Program-made: the position numbers and the translations under genes
NCBI GenBank assembly: GCA_934086255.1
Contig: CAKOIB010000019.1
Coordinates: forward strand, 1 to 16,133
DNA from: an uncultured Bacilli bacterium
GTDB lineage: Bacteria > Bacillota_I > Bacilli_A > RF39 > UBA660
Direction of reading: 5' to 3'
DNA length: 16,133 bases
The notes under the pieces: model-generated
What the model was told of the DNA's origin: nothing
Databases searched by the model: none
The model's input: the letters and a program-made list of their open reading frames with translations, nothing else
In this document: positions 1 to 7,325 of the stretch, one piece after another
Layout of the letters: every line of letters begins with the position of its first letter
How positions within the stretch are numbered: the stretch's first letter is position 1

Positions 1-1
1 T

Positions 2-298
2 GGAAATGATAAAATACCGCCAAAGATTTGTTATGAAACTTGGATAAGAAAAGAACTAGAATATATTAATAACAAACTTTATATAATAATTGGTGCAAAA
101 TCAGCAAAAGTGTTTTTTCCAAAAGAAAATTTTAATGAATTGATTTTTAAAGATAATTACATAAATGGGAAACCAGCTATAGTGTTACCACATCCTTCTC
201 CGCTTAATATAAAATGGTTCAAGGACCACCCAAACTTTATGGATAAAAGAATATTAGAAATTAGAAAAATAATAAATGATGTATTGGAGGAAAAATAA
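2..298 (+). CDS. Uracil-DNA glycosylase family protein (3' part only)
   Basis: The frame is open from base 2 and the start lies before the window, leaving 98 C-terminal residues. The segment has the hallmarks of the uracil-DNA glycosylase superfamily: a PPKICYETW stretch near the beginning, a hydrophobic strand ending in IIIGAKSAK, and the C-terminal motif LPHPSPLN followed by W and NF. The HPSP loop is the second active-site motif, which inserts into DNA at the damaged base. Known members remove uracil from DNA in base-excision repair; that role is inferred here. The first motif, with the water-activating residue, is outside the window, so the subfamily cannot be fixed. The next gene starts on the base after the stop codon, and its SD lies inside this gene's last codons, so the two are translationally coupled. 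Confidence 0.85.
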   Translation, partial: GNDKIPPKICYETWIRKELEYINNKLYIIIGAKSAKVFFPKENFNELIFKDNYINGKPAIVLPHPSPLNIKWFKDHPNFMDKRILEIRKIINDVLEEK

Positions 299-613
299 AT
301 GATAGATTTAAAACAATTACAAAAAGATATTTATAAAAATAAATTAGATAAGGGATTTAATGTAACAGACATCAATAAAGAATTTTGCTTAGCCTATGGC
401 GAAATGGCCGAAGCATACGAAGCTTGGAGAAAAAAACAAACCGACGTGGGAGAGGAAATTGCGGATGTAGTAATATATTTACTGGGATTATCCGAAATTT
501 TAAATATAAATTTAGAAACCGAAATTTTAAAAAAAGTAAATAAAAATAAACATAGACAATATAAAATTATTAATGGGGTAAACACAAGAATTAAAGAATA
601 TAGTGAAGAATAA
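299..613 (+). CDS. MazG-like nucleotide pyrophosphohydrolase
   Basis: This 104-residue all-alpha protein has the MazG/dUTPase-like metal-binding signature. EMAE at residues 35-38 gives the first E-x-x-E and EIAD near residues 53-56 gives E-x-x-D; a Lys/Asn/Arg-rich segment (KVNKNKHRQY) follows, as in single-domain MazG-like enzymes. Members hydrolyse NTPs or dNTPs to NMP and pyrophosphate with Mg2+, often to clear abnormal nucleotides. The exact substrate cannot be read from sequence. The start is well supported: GGAGG at 286-290 lies 8 nt before the ATG and inside the glycosylase gene, and the ATG directly follows that gene's TAA. Pairing with a uracil-DNA glycosylase suggests a shared role in limiting non-canonical bases, which is inference. 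The length is normal for the family. Confidence 0.85.
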   Translation: MIDLKQLQKDIYKNKLDKGFNVTDINKEFCLAYGEMAEAYEAWRKKQTDVGEEIADVVIYLLGLSEILNINLETEILKKVNKNKHRQYKIINGVNTRIKEYSEE

Positions 614-640
614 ACCTTAAGCCTGCTGTAAAAATATAAA

Positions 641-680
641 TATATTGTTACTATAATAAATATATTGTTACTATAATAAA
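641..680. repeat. Perfect 20-bp tandem duplication
   Basis: Two identical 20-base units lie head to tail at 641-660 and 661-680. Each contains the hexamer TATAAT (652-657 and 672-677), so the duplication has doubled a -10-like element. No convincing -35 sits at the right distance from either copy. It may be simple replication slippage. Confidence 0.9.
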
Positions 681-773
681 CAAATATATTATACTATTAA
701 TAGATTATTTAACTAAATACTTATTTCTATTTTTTACAAATGACACACGTAATTGTTACATAGTAATATTTAG

Positions 774-796
774 TCGAACTTTTTAGTTCGATTTTT
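774..796 (+). terminator. Intrinsic terminator after the UDG-MazG operon
   Basis: TCGAACT and AGTTCGA form a 7-bp perfect stem with a TTTT loop, followed by TTTTT. It lies about 160 nt after the MazG-like stop codon and before the MBOAT promoter, and is the only clear stop signal between the two operons. Confidence 0.7.
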
Positions 797-905
797 AAAT
801 GTATATACAATAGTAATCAATTAGTTGATAGTATTTATATTTTTGCATATATATCTTGAGTTTAACGTAAAAACAAATTAGAATAAACTACATATTAATA
901 TTTTA

Positions 906-914
906 TGTTATAAT
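906..914 (+). promoter_or_regulatory. Extended -10 promoter of the MBOAT-DHHW operon
   Basis: TGTTATAAT is a perfect extended -10 (TGn plus TATAAT at 909-914). No good -35 is found 16-18 nt upstream, which an extended -10 can compensate for. Transcription would start near 921, right at the AGGGAG ribosome site (921-926) and 13 nt before the ATG, giving a very short leader. Confidence 0.5.
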
Positions 915-933
915 TATTAAAGGGAGAGATAAC

Positions 934-2316
934 ATGGTATTTAGCAGTTCAATTTTTATATTTGGTTTCCTACCAATATTACTATTATTTTATTTTTTAA
1001 GTCCAAAAAAACTTAAAAACTATACACTATTACTATTTAGCTTATTATTTTATGCTTTCGGAGGTTTAAAATATCTATTTATAATGATGCTTGTTGTTTT
1101 AATAGACTACTTCGGAGCAATTCTAATAGATAAATATAAATCAAAAAGAAAACAAATACTTATAATAACAATAACAATCAATATACTAGTATTAATGTTT
1201 TATAAATACACCAACTTCTTTATATCAAACATAAACAATCTATTCAATATAGACATAAAACTATTAAACATAATAATGCCTATAGGAATATCATTTTACA
1301 CATTCCAAGCAATGAGCTATGTAATAGACGTCTATAAAAAAGAAGTAAAAGTCCAAAAAAACTATTTACTATTACTACTATACGTTAGTCTATTTCCACA
1401 ACTAATCGCGGGACCAATCGTAAGATATCAAACAATAGAAAAAGAAATAACTAAAAGAAAAACATCATTCGAGGACATATCATATGGTATAGAAAGATTC
1501 ATTCTAGGATTTTCCAAAAAACTAATAATAGCCAACCAAATGGGTAAATTAGCGGACATCATCTTCGCAAGCAACTATTCCTTTACAACCTCATGGATCG
1601 GAGCAATAGCATATATGTTTCAAATATACTTTGATTTTTCAGCATACTCTGACATGGCAATTGGACTAGGTAGAATATTTGGCTTTCATTTCTTAGAAAA
1701 CTTTAACTTTCCATACATGGCAAAATCAATCACAGACTTCTGGAGAAGATGGCACATATCACTATCAACTTGGTTTAGAGACTACGTATACATTCCACTC
1801 GGAGGAAATAGAAAAGGAATAAAAAGACAAATACTAAACATGAGCATAGTCTGGTTATTAACAGGATTCTGGCATGGAGCAGCATATAACTTCATTCTAT
1901 GGGGACTTTACTATTTAATATTTTTATCACTAGAAAAATTCATTCTATCAAAATACTTAAAAAAAACACCAAACATCCTAAAACACCTCTATACATTATT
2001 CATTATCCTAATAGGGTGGGTTCTTTTTAGAGTAGACAATCTAAATCAATTCTACAACATAATAAGAGCAATGTTTAGCTTTAATATAACAACCATATCA
2101 CTAATGGAATCACGTATATACATAGAAACATACTACATATACTTCATACTAGCAACAATATTCTCAACAAATATATACTATGTAATATGCGATAAGTTTA
2201 AAGACAACTTATTATTTAACATAATAAAATACATAGGCCTAATAATCCTATTCATTATATCAATTATGTTTCTAGCACAATCTACATACAATCCATTTAT
2301 ATACTTTAGATTCTAA
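934..2316 (+). CDS. MBOAT family O-acyltransferase (AlgI/DltB type)
   Basis: This polytopic membrane protein of 460 residues matches the usual AlgI/PatI length and has roughly ten or more hydrophobic segments. Family hallmarks in order: a GISFYTFQAMSY stretch (118-129), LFPQLIAGPIVRY (153-165), YFDFSAYSDMAIG (232-244), DFWRRWHISLS (268-278), and GFWHG (311-315) with the presumed catalytic His314. Known members pass an acyl group, usually acetyl, across the membrane to an extracellular polymer with an AlgJ/AlgX/DltD-like partner. Such a partner follows 10 nt downstream, so acylation of a surface polysaccharide or peptidoglycan is likely; the substrate is unknown. The start is set by AGGGAG at 921-926, 7 nt upstream. 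The codons lean strongly to A-ending forms (ATA, ACA, CTA). No glycosyltransferase or export genes accompany the pair. Confidence 0.93.
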   Translation: MVFSSSIFIFGFLPILLLFYFLSPKKLKNYTLLLFSLLFYAFGGLKYLFIMMLVVLIDYFGAILIDKYKSKRKQILIITITINILVLMFYKYTNFFISNINNLFNIDIKLLNIIMPIGISFYTFQAMSYVIDVYKKEVKVQKNYLLLLLYVSLFPQLIAGPIVRYQTIEKEITKRKTSFEDISYGIERFILGFSKKLIIANQMGKLADIIFASNYSFTTSWIGAIAYMFQIYFDFSAYSDMAIGLGRIFGFHFLENFNFPYMAKSITDFWRRWHISLSTWFRDYVYIPLGGNRKGIKRQILNMSIVWLLTGFWHGAAYNFILWGLYYLIFLSLEKFILSKYLKKTPNILKHLYTLFIILIGWVLFRVDNLNQFYNIIRAMFSFNITTISLMESRIYIETYYIYFILATIFSTNIYYVICDKFKDNLLFNIIKYIGLIILFIISIMFLAQSTYNPFIYFRF

Positions 2317-2326
2317 AGGAGGCACT

Positions 2327-3469
2327 ATGAAAAAAATAAAAACAATATTTACCATTACATTCATTATTATAATATATACATTCATGTTTATAACACTTAC
2401 TAATAATAACGAAATAAGTACTGTAGAAAAAAGAACACTTAAAACATTTCCACACTTTTCATTAAAAACACTAATAAATGGAACATACCTAGACACACTA
2501 ACTACAGCATTCTCAGATCAAATTGCTTTTAGAGACAAACTAGTTAAAGGATACTATTTATTTCAATTTCAAAGATATAATGGTGATGTAGTAAAAGGAA
2601 AAAATAATGAATTATACTCTGCATATCAAAGAATAAATAACGAAGATACTTACTTAGAAAACGTAAAACAAAGTACATACAACATAAATAAAGTAGCAAA
2701 TGAAATAACACAAAATAATACTAAGTTTATATTCCTATCTATTCCAAGAAAAGATGCAGTAGAAAAAGACAACCTACCAAATAGTTACATCAGTAGTGAT
2801 ACTATTTATACTAAAAGTATAGACATAGTAAAACAAAACCTAAACAATAATGTTATCCTAATAGATGCTTATGAACTATTTAATGATAAAAATATTAGAT
2901 ACTATTATACAAATGATCATCATATAACACCACGTGGAGCAAATATTCTATACAATAAAATAAAACAAGTAACAAATGATAATAGACTAAAACAAAACAC
3001 ACTAGAAGACTTATATACCATAGAAAAAACACTAATAAATGGTTCGTTTAATAATCAATTAGGACAAAGTATAAAACCCTCTTTAGAAGAACTTTATCTA
3101 GTACCTAAGTTTAATATTAACTATACAAGATATGAAAACCTAAAAATATCCAATAAAAAAGTATATAAAAAAGCAAATACTTATGAAGACTCTTATATGG
3201 AAGGAGATAATGCCTTTACCATTATTGATACAAATAGAAAAAATTTACCTAATATTTTATATGTAGGCTCATCATTTACTAACATACTAGAAGCACTAAG
3301 TATACATGACTTTAATAAAATGATTTCAATTGACTATAGACACAATACTAGTAAAAATAGTATAAACTATTATGTTAAAACCTATAATATAGACTATGTA
3401 GTATTCATTCCATCACAATCAAATGATGCATTCTCATACAATATGATTAAAAAACATCTAGGTATGTAA
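2327..3469 (+). CDS. DHHW/AlgX-like membrane-anchored protein, partner of the MBOAT acyltransferase
   Basis: This is a 380-residue protein with one N-terminal hydrophobic anchor (about 4-24) and the rest predicted outside the cell. The DHHW-family opening is present: EKRTL (34-38), then a TYLDTLTTAFSDQIAFRD segment (53-70). FIFLSIPRKDAV (134-145) marks the SGNH-like core. The DxH catalytic pair is D197/H199 in NDHHITPRG; the motif reads DHHI, not the eponymous DHHW. GSSF at 314-317 supplies Ser316, equivalent to the nucleophile in the G(T/S)S(Y/F) motif of AlgJ/AlgX, so a complete Asp-His-Ser triad is visible. Known relatives receive acyl groups from MBOAT partners and place them on the exported glycan. 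The SD AAAGGAGG (2315-2322) overlaps the end of the MBOAT stop codon, so the two genes form an operon. Confidence 0.85.
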   Translation: MKKIKTIFTITFIIIIYTFMFITLTNNNEISTVEKRTLKTFPHFSLKTLINGTYLDTLTTAFSDQIAFRDKLVKGYYLFQFQRYNGDVVKGKNNELYSAYQRINNEDTYLENVKQSTYNINKVANEITQNNTKFIFLSIPRKDAVEKDNLPNSYISSDTIYTKSIDIVKQNLNNNVILIDAYELFNDKNIRYYYTNDHHITPRGANILYNKIKQVTNDNRLKQNTLEDLYTIEKTLINGSFNNQLGQSIKPSLEELYLVPKFNINYTRYENLKISNKKVYKKANTYEDSYMEGDNAFTIIDTNRKNLPNILYVGSSFTNILEALSIHDFNKMISIDYRHNTSKNSINYYVKTYNIDYVVFIPSQSNDAFSYNMIKKHLGM

Positions 3470-3525
3470 ACAAAAATAAAAAAATGATATATTTTATTTG
3501 GAAATACGTCGTTGTTCAAATAACA

Positions 3526-3568
3526 AAGAAGCATTAACTTACGCTGTTGAGTTATGACTTCTTTTTTT
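3526..3568 (+). terminator. Terminator of the MBOAT-DHHW operon
   Basis: The arms AAGAAG-CAT(T)AAC (3526-3538) and GTTATG(A)CTTCTT (3551-3563) pair over 12 bp with two single-base bulges and a 12-nt loop. A T-run continues to 3568. It lies 57 nt after the DHHW-like stop codon and beside the oppositely oriented terminator. Confidence 0.8.
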
Positions 3569-3574
3569 ATATAG

Positions 3575-3611
3575 AAAAAAACTGTCATATATTAAGTAAT
3601 ACATAGACAGT
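3575..3611 (-). terminator. Terminator of the transglutaminase-like gene
   Basis: Read on the minus strand, ACTGTC (3611-3606) and GACAGT (3586-3581) form a 6-bp outer stem. An inner TATTA/TAATA pairing extends it, and a run of T follows (plus-strand A-run 3575-3580). A second, AT-only hairpin (TTACTA/TAGTAA, 3628-3642) overlaps the stop codon but lacks an adjacent T-run. Confidence 0.65.
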
Positions 3612-3635
3612 GTGTAAAAAATTATACTTACTATT

Positions 3636-5102
3636 TTAGTAAAAAGTACTTTTATTATCATAAATATTTCTAAGAGTCTTAGTAAGCTTAACTTGTTCAA
3701 TACGTTCATCTAATTTCATTTCATTTGCACATTTAACAATTTTATTAAACTTATTCTCCATAATCTCCTCATTAGTACAAAAAAACATAAAATTATTAAG
3801 CTCATCATCAAACTCCCAATTAGACATAAAAACAGTCTTATAAAAATCATGTAAATCAAAAGGATACTTTTCAGGATTAGAATAATACTGTTGTTTTCTA
3901 ACATTATATAAAACATTAAGCAAAACATCGGCATCAATAAAAGTATCAAAATGTTTTATTAATCCATGTATTTTTTTACTAGCTTCATCTTTATTTTGAT
4001 TAACTATTTCAATATATCTAGGATCATTCCATGCTTCATCAAGAATATCTTCACCACCAACTAAACATGACATAGAATTAATAGAAAGAATAAAATCACT
4101 TGGTAATTTTTCTAAATCAATTCTATCTACTAATTCATCAAACTCTAAAGCCATATCTGAAGAAAAGTAGGGAAAACGTCTATCAATAATTCTACCTTCA
4201 TCATACTCATCCATTTTTTCCTTAGTCATAGCAAAATACTTATATGAAAGTAAGAACTTATTATCATCATCATTTCTTTTACAATCCCAAGTAGGATCAA
4301 AAAAGTAAACACCATCAATATCATATTTTTCATCTTTAACATAAACAGCCACTCTTACATGACCACCATAACTATCAATATTATCTAATATAATTTTATA
4401 ACAATCAATACCCAATCTATTAAGTAAAGTTTGAAAAATTACAGAATACCCAAGACATACAATTCTATTACCAAGTAGAGCAGAAGACAAGTTTCTAGAA
4501 TGTGTTTCATCTTCACCTTCATCAACTTCTAAATAGACTTTATCTCTTACCATATCATAAACATACATAATCTTTTCTAAAACAGAAAAATCATATCTTT
4601 CTATCTCATTAATCTTTTTATTTATAGAATAAGTAGTATTTTTATACTCATCAAATGTAATTAAAGAATAATTCCCCTTAATTTTAAAATATATATTTGA
4701 AGTATCTTTAAAATTACTCTCAATCTTTTCAATTAAACTATTATCTAACAAATTATAATCACTAAAAATAATTCTCTTAGTAAGTAAAATAGGATTATCA
4801 TTAACAAACTTAGAAACAACATCTGGTTCATAAAAAAACTCAATATCAGATATATTCTTAATACAATTTACTCCATCACTTTTAATTTTTTCTAAAACTT
4901 CTAAATATTCTTCATTATTATCATACAAAGATATACAATACTCAACATAAAAATCAAAATCATCCAAACCAGAAATAATATCATCAAAGCTTTTATCAAG
5001 TGATGAATAAATATCTATCTCATAATCATATAATGAAGAATATGGCATAATATAAGTATGCATACCATCTTCTAAAGGTCTAATAGACAATTTACCATTC
5101 AT
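3636..5102 (-). CDS. Transglutaminase-like (papain-fold) protein, probably cytoplasmic
   Basis: This 488-residue protein has no signal peptide or membrane segment. A central transglutaminase-like core spans about residues 170-275 with the full Cys-His-Asp triad: C216 in IVCLGYSVIFQTLLNRLGI, H248 in GGHVR, and D269 in FFDPTWD. The N-terminal 165 residues and C-terminal 200 residues match nothing I recognise; the C-terminal part is rich in charged helices. Bacterial members may act as cysteine proteases, amidases or crosslinking enzymes. The reaction and substrate are unknown here, and the cytoplasmic location separates it from exported wall-associated transglutaminases. The start is supported by GGAGGAG at 5114-5108, and a strong promoter lies 62-90 nt upstream, so it is transcribed alone. 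Confidence 0.8.
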   Translation of the reverse strand: MNGKLSIRPLEDGMHTYIMPYSSLYDYEIDIYSSLDKSFDDIISGLDDFDFYVEYCISLYDNNEEYLEVLEKIKSDGVNCIKNISDIEFFYEPDVVSKFVNDNPILLTKRIIFSDYNLLDNSLIEKIESNFKDTSNIYFKIKGNYSLITFDEYKNTTYSINKKINEIERYDFSVLEKIMYVYDMVRDKVYLEVDEGEDETHSRNLSSALLGNRIVCLGYSVIFQTLLNRLGIDCYKIILDNIDSYGGHVRVAVYVKDEKYDIDGVYFFDPTWDCKRNDDDNKFLLSYKYFAMTKEKMDEYDEGRIIDRRFPYFSSDMALEFDELVDRIDLEKLPSDFILSINSMSCLVGGEDILDEAWNDPRYIEIVNQNKDEASKKIHGLIKHFDTFIDADVLLNVLYNVRKQQYYSNPEKYPFDLHDFYKTVFMSNWEFDDELNNFMFFCTNEEIMENKFNKIVKCANEMKLDERIEQVKLTKTLRNIYDNKSTFY

Positions 5103-5163
5103 AAAAACTCCTCCAGTAAAAATACACTAAATATAAAAATATATTAATCATTTATTGCAACAG

Positions 5164-5192
5164 ATTATAACAAAAACTAAGTTAAAAGTCAA
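5164..5192 (-). promoter_or_regulatory. Promoter of the transglutaminase-like gene
   Basis: On the minus strand TTGACT (5192-5187), a 17-bp spacer and TATAAT (5169-5164) form a near-consensus sigma-70/SigA promoter, improved by a TGn extension before the -10. The predicted start near 5157 gives a leader of about 55 nt. It follows directly after the LCP terminator, so this gene does not depend on readthrough. Confidence 0.8.
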
Positions 5193-5202
5193 ATTAACCA
5201 AA

Positions 5203-5228
5203 CAAAAAGCCTTACAAATGTAAAGCTT
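5203..5228 (-). terminator. Terminator of the LCP gene, overlapping its stop codon
   Basis: Minus-strand AAGC-T-TTAC / GTAA-G-GCTT pairs with one internal mismatch around an ATTT loop, followed by a T-run (5208-5204). The first two bases of the stem (5228-5227) are the last two bases of the LCP TAA codon. Confidence 0.75.
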
Positions 5229-7239
5229 ATTCTTTAGTATTTTCCGGAGGTTCACTAGGAGTACTAGGCTCACTAGGAGTATCAGGAGTACTAGGTTTAT
5301 CAGTATCACTAGGAGCATCAGGTTTATCAGATTCACTAGGAGTACTAGGCTCACTAGGAGTCTCAACCTTTAATCTATTAACAGTTATAACAATCTTACC
5401 AGACATTAAATCTATTCTTTTATTTTGTGGATAACTTTGATCAGTTACAATTCCATCACTACCAGAAGTAATTATATTTTCTTTTATTTCATAACTAACT
5501 CCATTACTACGTAACCAATTAACAGCATAACTCTCACTCTTACCAACAAAATTAGGAAGTAGAGTATAAGTACTAGTAGCACTCAAGTTATCAGTACCAA
5601 TTGTTTCCATCTCATATTCTTCTTCAATATTAAAGTCCATTCTCTTAACATCTAAATTAGGTTTAGCAGATAAATTATCTTTCATAGCTTTAACTATTTG
5701 ATTAAGACTACTCTTATTAGGAATATAATTATATAAAACTAAACCACTTCTTTCATCATATATCATTTGACTAGAACCAGATAAATAAAGCTGTCTTATA
5801 TTAATTAAATTAGAAGACTCACTACTAGTAAGAACCAAATTCTTAGCAATATCATAAAAAGACAATATTTGATTAGTAGTAAAACTTGTATCAATATTTT
5901 GACTAACCATATCAAGTATCTTTAACATTTGACCAGCACTTTTAATACTCTTAACTTTATTAAGCATACCTTGAATTACTAATTGTTGATTAACCCCACG
6001 TTGAAGATCTCCAGTTAATAAAGTTTTTCTATGTCTTGCAAGAGCAAGAGCTTGTTCCCCATTAAGAGTTTGTTTTCCTTCTTTTAAACATATTAACTTA
6101 TCCTTAGAAGTAGCACGTTTAGAATTAGATTCACAAAAATCTAGTGGAACATCTACTTCAATACCATCCATAGCATCAACCAACTTAACAACACCTTGGA
6201 AATTAACTTTAACATAATAGTCTATATTAATACCAGTAAAGTTTTCAATAGTCTTAATCATACAACTAGCACCATTCCATGCAGCATGAGTAATCTTATT
6301 TTCTTTTTGATTAGCAAAACATGCAATAGGTACATAAGTATCCCTTGGAATACTAAGAATAGTAGCATTAAGAGTCTTAGGATTAAAAGTAAGTAACATC
6401 AAAGCATCTCCATTACCACTTGCATTCTTCTTTAAAGTCGGAGCAGTAGAGTCAATTCCCATAACCAACACAGTAAAAGGCTTATCTATCTTATCTGAAG
6501 AACTAATATTAGTATCTTCCCCAGTTAACTTAGCAATCTCATCCTTTGTATAAGTCATCTCTTTTTTATAAACTACTTTAGTTTCCTTAGCAATATTCTT
6601 ATATTCATTAATTTCATCAAACATTGACACATAATCCTCAGAAACAATCATTATATCAATATCTTTACTATAAAGACCCTTTACCAAAGCAGTAAAATCT
6701 TCATAATCCACTAAAGTATTATTCTTTTCCAAACTATTTTCTTTAATAACTTCCTTACCAATTACATACCCCTCAATAGAAGTCTCATCATCCACTATAC
6801 CAATCTTTAAATCCTTAATAGAACTAATATCCTCAATCTTACTACCTTTCAAAGTAACAAAAGCAGTAGTATAAGTTATTTCATTCTTATTCATACTATT
6901 AAGAGTACTATAAGTCTTTAATATATAATAACTACCAATAGCTTGAGCAAATATAAACAAACTAGCAACAATTACAAATATAAAAAACTTACTTTGTTTT
7001 TCCTTTTTAAGTAATTTAGTAGTAAGAATAATACTTATAATATTAATTATTCCTACTAAAACCATAAAAACATACCTTAACTCAGTTTCTATTCCCTTAA
7101 TTATATATATAGAATAAAGTAGAGTAAACATAGCAAGAAGTTGAACTATTATAAACAAAACACTAATTACTTTAATTGCTTTTTTAGATCTAGACCTCTT
7201 TTCATTATTATCTTTAATCTTAACTTGTTTTCTTTTCAT
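5227..7239 (-). CDS. LCP (LytR-CpsA-Psr) family glycopolymer ligase with PASTA domain and Pro/Ser/Thr tail
   Basis: This protein has 670 residues. A basic N-terminus precedes three hydrophobic segments (about 21-48, 55-75, 85-107). Residues 120-225 look like a periplasmic-binding-protein-like lobe (KIGIVDDETSIEGYVIG; DIDIMIVSEDYVSMF). The LCP core (about 253-475) has D278 in GDALMLLTFN, R299/D300 in SIPRDTY, and ARHRKTLLTGDLQRGVNQQ (401-419) with conserved Arg, Asp and Gln residues. A PASTA domain follows (about 556-622), then a PSEPSTPSE-type tail (625-670). LCP enzymes move lipid-linked glycopolymers such as teichoic acids or capsule onto peptidoglycan outside the membrane; PASTA domains can bind muropeptides or wall. 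Its own promoter and an AAGGAG SD (7252-7247) precede it, and it lies downstream of the PBP gene. Confidence 0.9.
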   Translation of the reverse strand: MKRKQVKIKDNNEKRSRSKKAIKVISVLFIIVQLLAMFTLLYSIYIIKGIETELRYVFMVLVGIINIISIILTTKLLKKEKQSKFFIFVIVASLFIFAQAIGSYYILKTYSTLNSMNKNEITYTTAFVTLKGSKIEDISSIKDLKIGIVDDETSIEGYVIGKEVIKENSLEKNNTLVDYEDFTALVKGLYSKDIDIMIVSEDYVSMFDEINEYKNIAKETKVVYKKEMTYTKDEIAKLTGEDTNISSSDKIDKPFTVLVMGIDSTAPTLKKNASGNGDALMLLTFNPKTLNATILSIPRDTYVPIACFANQKENKITHAAWNGASCMIKTIENFTGINIDYYVKVNFQGVVKLVDAMDGIEVDVPLDFCESNSKRATSKDKLICLKEGKQTLNGEQALALARHRKTLLTGDLQRGVNQQLVIQGMLNKVKSIKSAGQMLKILDMVSQNIDTSFTTNQILSFYDIAKNLVLTSSESSNLINIRQLYLSGSSQMIYDERSGLVLYNYIPNKSSLNQIVKAMKDNLSAKPNLDVKRMDFNIEEEYEMETIGTDNLSATSTYTLLPNFVGKSESYAVNWLRSNGVSYEIKENIITSGSDGIVTDQSYPQNKRIDLMSGKIVITVNRLKVETPSEPSTPSESDKPDAPSDTDKPSTPDTPSEPSTPSEPPENTKE
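5251..5361. repeat. 30-bp perfect direct repeat in the LCP tail region
   Basis: An identical 30-base unit occurs at 5251-5280 and 5332-5361, offset by 81 bp (27 codons). Each copy encodes the PSEPSTPSE block on the minus strand. The DNA between copies is a degenerate version of the same pattern. Since the repeat is in frame, slippage or recombination could change the length of the linker without breaking the gene. Confidence 0.85.
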
Positions 7240-7261
7240 ACAAACACTCCTTATGCTATTA

Positions 7262-7290
7262 AGTATATAATATTTTTAATAATTATTCAA
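7262..7290 (-). promoter_or_regulatory. Promoter of the LCP gene
   Basis: On the minus strand TTGAAT (7290-7285), a 17-bp spacer and TATACT (7267-7262). Transcription should begin near 7255, only a few bases before the AAGGAG site, so the leader is about 16 nt. It lies between the PBP terminator and the LCP start codon. Confidence 0.8.
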
Positions 7291-7298
7291 TTACAATA

Positions 7299-7325
7299 TA
7301 AAAAAAAGAAGCATTTTTGCTTCTT
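7299..7325 (-). terminator. Terminator of the recU-PBP operon, overlapping the PBP stop codon
   Basis: On the minus strand AAGAAGCA and TGCTTCTT (7325-7318 and 7313-7306) form a perfect 8-bp stem with a 4-base loop, followed by a long T-run (plus-strand A-run down to 7299). The top of the stem includes two bases of the PBP TAA codon (7326-7324). Confidence 0.88.

Larger units (their letters stand above)
614..933 (+). other. 320-bp noncoding interval
   Basis: No ORF with an SD is visible on either strand. The interval holds a perfect 20-bp tandem duplication (641-680), a hairpin terminator (774-796) and an extended -10 element (909-914) serving the MBOAT gene. A small ATCAA/TTGAT inverted repeat sits around 818-831. 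No recognisable structured RNA was seen. Confidence 0.6.

Noticed and set aside
2272..2496. Minus-strand ORF across the MBOAT-DHHW junction
   Set aside because: It is antisense to two recognised genes and is an AT-rich shadow frame.
5251..5361. CRISPR-like repeat array
   Set aside because: The repeats are in-frame coding DNA with a degenerate pattern between copies, not unique spacers.
5148..5366. 72-codon Leu/Val-rich minus-strand ORF
   Set aside because: It is the shifted frame of the repetitive Pro/Ser/Thr-coding DNA of the LCP tail and has no SD; its hydrophobic look is a by-product of the repeat.
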